Assembly: GCA_913775005.1 (NCBI GenBank)
Contig: CAJYKY010000377.1
Coordinates: 1-6,065 of the forward strand
Source of the DNA: an uncultured Achromobacter sp.
GTDB lineage: Bacteria > Pseudomonadota > Gammaproteobacteria > Burkholderiales > Burkholderiaceae_B
Length of the DNA: 6,065 nt
Reading direction: 5' to 3'
Below are positions 1 through 5,191 of the stretch, piece after piece. The translations under genes were made by a program, and so were the position numbers. Position 1 is the stretch's first letter, and each line of letters starts with the position of its first letter. Below the pieces are notes generated by a model. The model worked only from the letters and a program-made list of their open reading frames with translations. It made no database searches and was not told the origin of the DNA.

Positions 1-371
1 GCGATGGCGCCGCTGCCCGTGCCCAGATCCAGCACCGCCGGCCCGGACACCTGCGCCACATACTCCAGCGCCGTTTCCACCAGCACCTCGGTATCCGGAC
101 GCGGGATCAACACATCGGGTGTCACCAAAAACCGATGCCCCATGAACTCGCGGTGGCCCAGCAGATACGCCATGGGCTCGCCCGCCAGGCGCCGCGTCAG
201 CAGCGCCTCGTAGGCCGCCGCCACCTCGGGCACAAGCGGGTCCGTGTCATGCGCGAGCAACCACGCGCGCGGCTTTTGCAGCACGTGTTCCAGCAGCATG
301 CGCACTTCCAGGCGCGGCAGGCGGGTGTCGAGCAGCAGGCTCTTGAGCTGGGGCGTGGCGGGCGTGGTCAT
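1..371 (-). CDS. prmC: PrmC, release factor glutamine N5-methyltransferase (3' end outside window)
   Basis: PrmC (HemK) uses S-adenosylmethionine to methylate the glutamine of the GGQ motif in release factors RF1 and RF2, in the cytoplasm. I translated from the ATG complementary to 369-371, which gives 123 complete codons before the window edge. The N-terminal helical substrate-binding domain covers about residues 1-75. The family signature GEPMAYLLGHREF lies at residues 64-76, followed by IPRPDTE at 89-95. SAM-binding motif I, VLDLGTGSG, lies at 113-121. The catalytic NPPY motif would be further downstream and is not in the window. The gene starts 12 nt after the prfA stop, so it is almost certainly translated from the same mRNA as its substrate RF1, as in the conserved hemA-prfA-prmC order of many proteobacteria. 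No strong Shine-Dalgarno sequence is visible in the 12-nt gap. Identity is confident; only the 3' truncation by the window is a limit. Confidence 0.95.
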   Translation of the reverse strand, partial: MTTPATPQLKSLLLDTRLPRLEVRMLLEHVLQKPRAWLLAHDTDPLVPEVAAAYEALLTRRLAGEPMAYLLGHREFMGHRFLVTPDVLIPRPDTEVLVETALEYVAQVSGPAVLDLGTGSGAI

Positions 372-383
372 GGCGTGCGCGCG

Positions 384-1466
384 TTACAGGTCGTCGCCCA
401 GCGCCGCCAGCTGCTCGGCCTGATGCTCGGCAATCAGCGCGCCGGTCAGCTCTTCCAGATCGCCTTCCATGATCTGTTGCAGCTTGTACAGCGTCAGGTT
501 GATGCGATGGTCCGTCACGCGGCCCTGCGGAAAGTTATAGGTGCGGATGCGCTCGGAGCGGTCGCCGGTGCCGATCAGGCTCTTGCGTTCGGCAGCTTCC
601 TTGCTTTGGCGCTCGCGGGTTTCCTTGTCTTTCAGGCGCGCGGCCAGCACCTGCATGGCCTTGTCCTTGTTGCGATGCTGGGAACGGTCGTCCTGGCATT
701 CCACCACCAGCCCGGTCGGCAAGTGGGTGATGCGCACCGCCGAATCGGTCTTGTTGATGTGCTGGCCGCCCGCGCCGCTGGCGCGGAACGTGTCGATGCG
801 CAGATCGTTCGCGTTGATGACGATTTCCGACATCTCGTCGGCTTCCGCCATGATCGCCACCGTGCAGGCCGACGTATGAATGCGGCCCTGCGCTTCGGTG
901 GCCGGCACGCGTTGCACACGGTGCGCACCCGACTCGAACTTCAGGCGGCCATAGGCGCCGTCGCCATCGATACGCGCAATCACTTCCTTGTAGCCGCCCA
1001 GCTCCGACGCGCTTTCCGACATCAGCTCCACGCGCCAGCCGCGCGTTTCCGCGTAGCGCGTGTACATGCGCAGCAGGTCGCCCGAGAACAGCGCGCTTTC
1101 GTCGCCGCCCGTACCTGCGCGGATTTCCAGGAACACGCTGCGGCCATCGTTGGGGTCACGCGGCAGCAACAGCAGCTGCAAGGCGCTTTCCAGGCTTTCC
1201 AGCATGACGCGGCCCGACTTGATCTCGTCTTCGGCCATCGCCTTCATGTCGGGGTCGCTCAGCATTTCCTGAGCGGTGGCCAGGTCTTCCTCGGTGCGGG
1301 CGAAGGCGGTGAAGGCTTCGACCACGGGCTCCAGTTCAGCGCGTTCGCGCGAGAGCTTGCGGAAGCGGTCCATATCGGACGCGGTTTCCGGCTGGGCGAG
1401 CAACGCGTCCACCTCGGTCAGGCGGTGACACAGATGCTCCAGCCGGCTGCGCATGGAAGATTTCAT
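384..1466 (-). CDS. prfA: Peptide chain release factor 1 (RF1)
   Basis: RF1 recognises UAA and UAG stop codons in the ribosomal A site and triggers hydrolysis of peptidyl-tRNA. The product is 360 aa, the usual family length. The N-terminal helical domain covers about residues 1-100. The stop-codon-reading tripeptide PAT (RF1 type, not the SPF of RF2) is at 188-190 within HRVQRVPATEAQGRIHTS. The catalytic GGQ is at 233-235 within SGAGGQHINKTDSAVRITH, and the C-terminal NFPQGRVTDHRINLTLY block is at 311-327. The open frame extends 14 codons upstream to 1508, but I chose the ATG at 1464-1466 because MKSSMRSRLE aligns with the MKPSI-type start of known RF1 proteins. A Met four codons later is an alternative. 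Neither has an obvious Shine-Dalgarno. It lies 84 nt after hemA and 12 nt before prmC, whose product methylates Gln235. Confidence 0.97.
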   Translation of the reverse strand: MKSSMRSRLEHLCHRLTEVDALLAQPETASDMDRFRKLSRERAELEPVVEAFTAFARTEEDLATAQEMLSDPDMKAMAEDEIKSGRVMLESLESALQLLLLPRDPNDGRSVFLEIRAGTGGDESALFSGDLLRMYTRYAETRGWRVELMSESASELGGYKEVIARIDGDGAYGRLKFESGAHRVQRVPATEAQGRIHTSACTVAIMAEADEMSEIVINANDLRIDTFRASGAGGQHINKTDSAVRITHLPTGLVVECQDDRSQHRNKDKAMQVLAARLKDKETRERQSKEAAERKSLIGTGDRSERIRTYNFPQGRVTDHRINLTLYKLQQIMEGDLEELTGALIAEHQAEQLAALGDDL

Positions 1467-1518
1467 GGGGGAATGACCAAAGAAAAAACGGGAATAGCGG
1501 GCGCCCAAAAGACGAACG

Positions 1519-1534
1519 CCCGCCAGGAGGCGGG
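1519..1534 (-). other. Hairpin in the hemA-prfA intergenic gap
   Basis: A perfect 6-bp G/C stem (CCCGCC and GGCGGG) closes a 4-nt loop in the 84-nt gap between the hemA stop and the prfA start. On the minus strand it is followed nine nt later by four Ts (1507-1510) and, further on, by six Ts (1484-1489). The U-run is too distant for a classical intrinsic terminator. It may be an attenuation, mRNA-processing or stability element that lowers prfA-prmC expression relative to hemA, or simply chance in GC-rich DNA. Confidence 0.35.
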
Positions 1535-1550
1535 ACGTGGGGCAGATTCG

Positions 1551-2825
1551 CTAACGGCGGGAGTCGCGGCCGGGGAACAGGCGCGGCATCCAGGCAAGCA
1601 GCTGCTTGCGCTCGTCGCCTTCGCTGCGGTTCAACGCCGCCAGCGGGCCGTGCAGATACTTTTGCGTCAGGCCGTGGGCCAGCTGTTCCAGCACGGCTTC
1701 GGGCGATTCGCCACGCGCCAGCATGCGGCGCGCGCGTTCGAGTTCGGCGGCGCGCACGTCTTCGGCGGCTTGATGCAAGTCGCGGATAACGGGCACCACT
1801 TCGCGGGATTGCATCCAGTGCATGAAGCCCTGAACGCGGGTTTCGATGATGGCCTCAGCCTGCACCACGGCGGCGCGGCGGGCATCGGTGCCGGTTTGCA
1901 CCAGACGGCCCAGGTCATCCACCGAATACAGATAGACGTCGTCCAGACGGCCGACTTCCGGTTCGATATCGCGCGGCACGGCCAGGTCAATCATGACCAT
2001 CGGGCGGTGACGGCGCAGGCGCGTAGCCCGCTCCACCATCCCCAGGCCGAGGATGGGCAGGGAGCTTGCCGTACAGGACACGATGACGTCGAACTCGGAC
2101 AGGCGGTCCGTCAGGTCCGACAGCTTCATGGTGCTGGCCGAAAAACGGTTGGCCAGGATTTCGGCGCGCTCGGCCGTGCGGTTGGCCACGACCATGCTGC
2201 GCGGACGTTGCGCGGCGAAGTGCGTGGCGCACAATTCAATCATTTCGCCCGCGCCGATGAACAGCGTGCGGGCCTGATCCAGGTTGCCGAACACGCGCTC
2301 GGCCAAGCGGACGGCGGCAGCAGCCATCGACACCGACTGTGCGCCGATGGCGGTTTGGGACCGCACTTCCTTGGCTACCGAGAACGTGCGCTGGAACATC
2401 TGGTGCAGCAAGGTGCCCAGCGATCCGGCTTCGCCGGCGGCGCGCACCGCGTCCTTCATCTGGCCCACGATCTGGGTTTCACCCAGCACCATGGAATCCA
2501 GGCCGCTGGCCACGCGGAAGGCGTGACGCACGGCGTCGTCTTGATGATGGCGGTACAGGTGAGGGCGCAACGTGCCGGCGTCAAGGCGGTTGTGCTCGGC
2601 CAACCACGCGGGCAACTGATCGGCAACATGGCCGTCGGCAGCGCAATAGATTTCGGTGCGATTACAGGTGGACAGGATGGCGGCTTCGCGGACCGAGCCG
2701 CCGAATGCCGAACGCAGACCTTCCAGCGCGGGCTTGACCAGATCAACGGGCATAGACACGCGTTCGCGAACCGAAACCGGCGCGGACGTGTGATTCAGAC
2801 CGAAGGCAAGGACAGCTACCGACAT
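1551..2825 (-). CDS. hemA: Glutamyl-tRNA reductase
   Basis: HemA reduces glutamyl-tRNA(Glu) with NADPH to glutamate-1-semialdehyde, the first committed step of the C5 tetrapyrrole pathway to heme. The 424-aa protein is of normal length. The N-terminal catalytic domain carries FGLNHTSAPVSVRE (residues 8-21) and the block ILSTCNRTEIY (50-60), whose Cys54 is the expected thioester-forming nucleophile. It is followed by HAFRVASGLDSMVLGETQIVGQ (101-122), where His101 corresponds to the conserved active-site histidine. The NADPH-binding domain begins at LFIGAGEM (188-195), with VVANRT at 212-217 and MIDLAVPRDIEP at 278-289. The C-terminal part (about 315-424) is the helical dimerisation domain. The ATG at 2823-2825 gives the family start MSVAVLAFGLNH, and there is no in-frame competitor. 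No clear Shine-Dalgarno precedes it. It is the first gene of the hemA-prfA-prmC operon. Confidence 0.98.
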   Translation of the reverse strand: MSVAVLAFGLNHTSAPVSVRERVSMPVDLVKPALEGLRSAFGGSVREAAILSTCNRTEIYCAADGHVADQLPAWLAEHNRLDAGTLRPHLYRHHQDDAVRHAFRVASGLDSMVLGETQIVGQMKDAVRAAGEAGSLGTLLHQMFQRTFSVAKEVRSQTAIGAQSVSMAAAAVRLAERVFGNLDQARTLFIGAGEMIELCATHFAAQRPRSMVVANRTAERAEILANRFSASTMKLSDLTDRLSEFDVIVSCTASSLPILGLGMVERATRLRRHRPMVMIDLAVPRDIEPEVGRLDDVYLYSVDDLGRLVQTGTDARRAAVVQAEAIIETRVQGFMHWMQSREVVPVIRDLHQAAEDVRAAELERARRMLARGESPEAVLEQLAHGLTQKYLHGPLAALNRSEGDERKQLLAWMPRLFPGRDSRR

Positions 2826-2890
2826 GAGTAAGCGTTAAGAACTGCCACTAAGAACAAGGCGTTACGTGAAAAGAACCGGCGGCATCTGAC

Positions 2891-2922
2891 AACGCAGGCA
2901 AACGCGCACAAACGCAGGCAAA
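2891..2922 (-). repeat. 10-bp-phased short repeat in the hemA leader
   Basis: The 12-mer aacgcaggcaaa occurs at 2891-2902 and again at 2911-2922, exactly 20 bp apart. Its first five bases (aacgc) also occur at 2901-2905, so aacgc recurs every 10 bp three times. It lies between the putative hemA -10 box and the hemA start codon, so it could be a protein-binding array on one face of the helix or an mRNA leader element. No known binding-site family is recognised. Confidence 0.5.
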
Positions 2923-2962
2923 TCGGGCGAACTTCTCAGAACGTAACAACAGACTGAGCAAA

Positions 2963-2968
2963 ATTATA
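2963..2968 (-). promoter_or_regulatory. Putative hemA -10 box (TATAAT)
   Basis: The minus strand reads a perfect sigma70 -10 hexamer TATAAT here. The best hexamer at a 17-18 bp spacing upstream (GGCCTG or TGGCCT, around 2986-2992) matches TTGACA poorly, so an activator or a weak -35 would be needed. Transcription would start near 2956, giving a leader of about 130 nt before the hemA ATG. The 8-bp palindrome CCCGCGGG (2971-2978) sits in the spacer. Confidence 0.5.
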
Positions 2969-3097
2969 CTCCCGCGGGTTATCCCCAGGCCACCCTGGCC
3001 CCCCAACCGCGACCCTGCGTCGCACCCTTCCGTGCCATTCGCCCAACACTTGGCGCTTGGGGTGCGGCACGAATTTATCGGGATTTTTTTGTCCTGG

Positions 3098-3127
3098 CTG
3101 GCACGGCCCCAAAAAATTGTGTATAGT
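3098..3127 (+). promoter_or_regulatory. Probable tRNA-Phe promoter
   Basis: A -10 hexamer TATAGT (3122-3127, 5 of 6 to consensus) follows CTGGCA (3098-3103, 4 of 6 to TTGACA) with an 18-bp spacer. Transcription would begin near 3134, a few nt before the first mature tRNA base at 3141. It is the only promoter-like sequence seen for the tRNA pair. Confidence 0.6.
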
Positions 3128-3140
3128 TGCGGACTTCGTT

Positions 3141-3216
3141 GGCCTGGTAGCTCAGTCGGTAGAGCAGAGGATTGAAAATCCTTGTGTCGGTGGTTCGATT
3201 CCGCCCCAGGCCACCA
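3141..3216 (+). tRNA. tRNA-Phe (anticodon GAA), copy 1
   Basis: This is a complete 76-nt tRNA. The acceptor arms GGCCTGG and CCAGGCC pair over 7 bp, followed by discriminator A and a genome-encoded CCA (3214-3216). The D-arm is GCTC...GAGC. The anticodon stem GAGGA/TCCTT encloses loop TTGAAAA with anticodon GAA (3174-3176), which reads UUC and UUU. The T-arm is GGTGG-TTCGATT-CCGCC. It decodes phenylalanine. An intrinsic terminator follows at 3266-3294, and an identical copy lies at 3313-3388. Confidence 0.98.
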
Positions 3217-3265
3217 AAAGAATTTGCAGGACAATTTGCAAAGATCGGGGCTAAACCCTTGATCG

Positions 3266-3294
3266 AAAAGCCCAGCCGCCGCGCTGGGCTTTTT
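3266..3294 (+). terminator. Intrinsic terminator between the two tRNA-Phe genes
   Basis: A perfect 11-bp stem (AAAAGCCCAGC at 3266-3276 with GCTGGGCTTTT at 3283-3293) closes a 6-nt loop and runs into five Ts (3290-3294). It lies 49 nt after the first tRNA. Its flanking A and T tracts make it possibly bidirectional. Confidence 0.88.
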
Positions 3295-3312
3295 GCAAAA
3301 GCAGTACAAAAT

Positions 3313-3388
3313 GGCCTGGTAGCTCAGTCGGTAGAGCAGAGGATTGAAAATCCTTGTGTCGGTGGTTCGATTCCGCCCCAGGCCACCA
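3313..3388 (+). tRNA. tRNA-Phe (anticodon GAA), copy 2
   Basis: This gene is identical over all 76 nt to the copy at 3141-3216, including the GAA anticodon (3346-3348) and encoded CCA (3386-3388). It starts 18 nt after the U-run of the preceding terminator. That gap contains only a poor -10-like TACAAA at 3305-3310, which is too close to the gene, and no -35, so no independent promoter is evident. A second terminator follows at 3401-3437. Confidence 0.98.
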
Positions 3389-3400
3389 AAGCATTCCAGC

Positions 3401-3437
3401 AAAAGCCCCGCCCGGTTTCGACCCGGCGGGGCTTTTT
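3401..3437 (+). terminator. Intrinsic terminator after tRNA-Phe copy 2
   Basis: A 12-bp stem (AAAAGCCCCGCC at 3401-3412 with GGCGGGGCTTTT at 3425-3436) continues, past one C-C mismatch, into GGT/ACC closed by a stable TTCG tetraloop (3417-3420). It is followed by a T-run at 3433-3437. It separates the tRNA transcript from the Fic gene downstream. Confidence 0.92.
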
Positions 3438-3506
3438 GCTTTTGGCTAGCCTTTCCCCACCGTCGTAAGCCATCTCCGGCACATCCCCCTCGGTGGAATC
3501 TCATCA

Positions 3507-3531
3507 TATTCTTATCAAAACGATAGGATTA
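3507..3531 (+). promoter_or_regulatory. Operator-like inverted repeat 1 (imperfect) upstream of the Fic gene
   Basis: The left arm tattcttatca (3507-3517) is identical to the left arm of the second site. After a 3-nt spacer, the right arm cgataggatta (3521-3531) matches the ideal complement at 8 of 11 positions. Geometry and length (11-3-11, 25 bp) are the same as site 2, which starts exactly 30 bp later. TTATCA at 3512-3517 could also serve as a weak -35 box. It is likely a binding site for a dimeric regulator, plausibly the winged-helix domain of the adjacent Fic protein. Confidence 0.7.
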
Positions 3532-3536
3532 CGGCG

Positions 3537-3561
3537 TATTCTTATCAACGTGATAAGAATA
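3537..3561 (+). promoter_or_regulatory. Operator-like perfect inverted repeat 2 upstream of the Fic gene
   Basis: Arms tattcttatca (3537-3547) and tgataagaata (3551-3561) are perfect 11-bp complements separated by acg. The site ends 38 bp before the Fic start codon. TATTCT (3537-3542) would be a weak -10 box paired with TTATCA at 3512-3517, though the 19-bp spacing is long. In that case both operators overlap the promoter, which implies repression. No T-run follows, so it is not a terminator. Confidence 0.8.
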
Positions 3562-3599
3562 GGCCCACCTCTCCTAAACGTTGAATCGCGTCCAACGCC

Positions 3600-4961
3600 A
3601 TGAACGGCTCCTCCCTGCCCGCCCGCTACGAATCCATATTGCGCTTTATCCAGACTGCCGCGCAGCCCGTCGCGCCAGGGACGTTGGAGCAGACGCTGAA
3701 CGCGTCGCGCCCTACGATCAATCGTGCACTGCTTGATTTAGTGAATTCCGGCCTGCTGGAAAAACAAGGTGCGGGACGCTCCACGCGATACGTGGCCACT
3801 GCTGCTGCCAGTGCAGCCCTAGACGCTCCACCCGCTTCGCCCGTGGGGGCTGGACGCATGAGCTGGACGCCGGCCACTTTGCCGCTCGTCCAAGCGCTGC
3901 GCGCCCCAATGGGTACCCGCCCCCCGGTTGGCTATGACGCCCGCTTCGTGGGCGACTATCTCCCCAACCAATCCAGCTTGCTGCCCGCCACGCTTGCTGC
4001 CGAACTTTTTCGCGCTGGCCGAAGCCGTGATCAGCAACCGGCCGGCACCTATGCACGCGAGGTGCTGGAAGAACTGCTCATCGACCTTTCCTGGTCCTCT
4101 TCCCGCCTGGAAGGCAATAGCAAAAGCCTGCTGGATACCAGGCAGCTTTTCGAGCTGGGCGAGCAAGCCGCCCCGCTCGATGAAGACACGCTGATGCTGC
4201 TCAACCACAAGAGCGCCATCGAATTCCTGGTGGACGCTGTGCCCACGGAGGGCATCAGCGTTCCCGTCATCGTCGACCTGCAAGCCAAGCTGATGAGAGA
4301 CCTGTTGCGGGACTCCCGCGACATTGGCAGCTTTCGCCGCCGACTAGTGAATATCGACGGGTCAGTCTATACCCCGAACAATATCCCCACCTTTCTGGAA
4401 GAGTCGCTCCATTCCATCGTGCACAAGGCCCGGCTCATCCAAAACCCGGTTGAAGCGGCGTTCTTTCTTTGGGTCAATGTCGCCTATCTTCAGCCGTTTG
4501 CCGATGGCAACAAGCGCACGAGCCGCCTTGGGGCCAACATGCCTTTGCTGCTTTTCAACTGCGCGCCGCTGTCGTTTCTTGATATTGAGCGCAGCGATTA
4601 CGCCACCGCCATGTTGGGCGTCTACGAGCAACGCAACGTCGCGGCTGCGGTAGAACTATTTGAATTCATCTACCGCCGTTCGATTCAGAAATACAGCGTG
4701 CTCCGCGCCTCGCTGGGCGTCCCCGACCCGCTGCGCGCGCGGTATCGGCAGGCTCTTAACGAACTAATGCAGTTCGTCGTGTTCCACGGCCGCACGCTCG
4801 ATGACGCCTTGCGGGATGTGCCGGTCGACCCGGTTGACCTGCCGGCGCTGCGCGCCATTGCAAATACCGAACTGGATCACCTGGAGCAATACAACTGCGC
4901 GCGCTACAACCTTGCCCGAGGGATGACCCAGAAATGGATTGACTTGGGCAGGCGCCGATAA
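3600..4961 (+). CDS. Winged-helix/Fic fusion protein with a non-canonical Fic motif
   Basis: The 453-aa protein resembles Fic-domain nucleotidyltransferases, which typically transfer AMP to target proteins. Residues about 10-66 form a winged helix-turn-helix: helices over ILRFIQTA and GTLEQTLN, a probable recognition helix ASRPTINRALLDLVNSG, and a wing KQGAGRSTRYVA. A class II inhibitory motif [ST]xxxE[GN] is seen as SSRLEG, with Ser167 and Glu171. The target-docking flap is SVYTPNNIP (255-263). The Fic core reads QPFADGNKRTSR (298-309), so the catalytic His is Gln298 and the second Gly of GNGR is Lys305; Asp302, Asn304, Arg306 and Arg309 remain. AMPylation by the usual mechanism is therefore doubtful; a Doc-like or binding-only role is possible. 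The start is fixed by an in-frame TGA at 3582-3584 and ATG as the only start codon after it. No Shine-Dalgarno is visible. Five TTA/CTA codons (residues 47, 74, 249, 353, 389) and a TCA (255) contrast with the core genes. Two palindromes upstream suggest autoregulation. Confidence 0.85.
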   Translation: MNGSSLPARYESILRFIQTAAQPVAPGTLEQTLNASRPTINRALLDLVNSGLLEKQGAGRSTRYVATAAASAALDAPPASPVGAGRMSWTPATLPLVQALRAPMGTRPPVGYDARFVGDYLPNQSSLLPATLAAELFRAGRSRDQQPAGTYAREVLEELLIDLSWSSSRLEGNSKSLLDTRQLFELGEQAAPLDEDTLMLLNHKSAIEFLVDAVPTEGISVPVIVDLQAKLMRDLLRDSRDIGSFRRRLVNIDGSVYTPNNIPTFLEESLHSIVHKARLIQNPVEAAFFLWVNVAYLQPFADGNKRTSRLGANMPLLLFNCAPLSFLDIERSDYATAMLGVYEQRNVAAAVELFEFIYRRSIQKYSVLRASLGVPDPLRARYRQALNELMQFVVFHGRTLDDALRDVPVDPVDLPALRAIANTELDHLEQYNCARYNLARGMTQKWIDLGRRR

Positions 4962-5036
4962 GCCCCACCCTATCAGGGACAGAGACCGCCGCCCCCCCGC
5001 CAAAATCAATCCCCCATTGCGGGTTAACATTGCCCC

Positions 5037-5111
5037 TGCTCCGGGGTGCACGTCAGTGCTGAGAATCACACCCGCGAACTTGACCCGGTTCATGCCGGCG
5101 TAAGAAGAGCA
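5037..5111 (+). ncRNA. TPP riboswitch (THI element)
   Basis: This aptamer binds thiamine pyrophosphate in nascent mRNA. P1 pairs TGCTC (5037-5041) with GAGCA (5107-5111). P2 pairs GGGT (5044-5047) with ACCC (5070-5073). A short P3 (GCAC 5048-5051, GTGC 5056-5059) leads into the conserved TGAGA (5060-5064), part of the GCTGAGA signature of the pyrimidine-sensing arm. The second arm has the conserved GAACTTGACCCGG...ATGCCGGCGTAAG block, with CCGG (5085-5088) pairing CCGG (5095-5098). Between the aptamer and the downstream gene there is no hairpin with a T-run, so control is probably translational, as is usual for these elements in proteobacteria. A weak -10-like TAACAT (5025-5030) would start the transcript almost exactly at P1. 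High TPP should lower expression of the downstream gene. Confidence 0.95.
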
Positions 5112-5191
5112 ATCGCCTTGTCCTGCCGCGCCTTTGCGCCGCGGGTGCAGGCGGGCTTCGGAGCTTCCTTGTATTGGAAACACGAACGCCC
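5112..5191 (+). promoter_or_regulatory. Riboswitch expression platform and ribosome-binding region
   Basis: This 80-nt stretch links the aptamer to the ATG at 5192. CCTGC (5122-5126) can pair with GCAGG (5147-5151) around a GC-rich interior. TTCC (5165-5168) can pair with GGAA (5176-5179), hiding the only Shine-Dalgarno-like bases (TGGAAA, 5175-5180) near the ATG. A better GGAG (5160-5163) sits 10 nt before an in-frame TTG at 5174, which is an alternative start adding six residues. No U-run is present, which argues against a terminator-type switch. Confidence 0.5.

Larger units (their letters stand above)
2826..3097. other. Intergenic region between divergent hemA and tRNA-Phe
   Basis: No protein-coding gene is supported here. 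On the minus strand it contains the presumed hemA leader (about 2826-2956), which carries a 10-bp-phased repeat, and the hemA -10 box. Between 2970 and 3090 there are several short inverted repeats: CCCGCGGG at 2971-2978, CCAGG/CCTGG at 2985-2998, and a bulged stem cgcccaa/ttggcg near 3040-3056. A T-run lies at 3084-3090. None makes a convincing terminator or RNA gene. Confidence 0.6.

Noticed and set aside
135..2831. An 898-codon open frame on the plus strand covering hemA, prfA and most of prmC.
   Set aside because: It is codon-aligned antisense to three real genes that happen to share one frame. Its stops would need TTA, CTA or TCA codons in those genes, which this GC-rich genome avoids. 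The His/Gln/Arg/Ala-rich product resembles no family I know.
3099..3115. TGGCAC resembling the -24 element of a sigma54 promoter.
   Set aside because: The -12 element (TTGC at the required spacing) is absent; the sequence there is A-rich. A sigma70 reading with TATAGT fits the tRNA gene better.
3141..3388. Direct repeats that might suggest a CRISPR-like or mobile repeat unit.
   Set aside because: The repeated unit is exactly a 76-nt tRNA gene with cloverleaf pairing and CCA, present only twice, with unrelated spacer sequence.
2848..3507. A 219-codon minus-strand open frame across the tRNA region, with a repeated peptide segment.
   Set aside because: The repeated peptide is just the antisense translation of the two identical tRNA-Phe genes, and the frame crosses terminators and promoters.
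4962..5030. CCCTATCAGGG and C-rich tracts after the Fic gene as a possible terminator.
   Set aside because: The stem is only 4 bp and no T-run follows, so no intrinsic terminator can be supported for the Fic gene.
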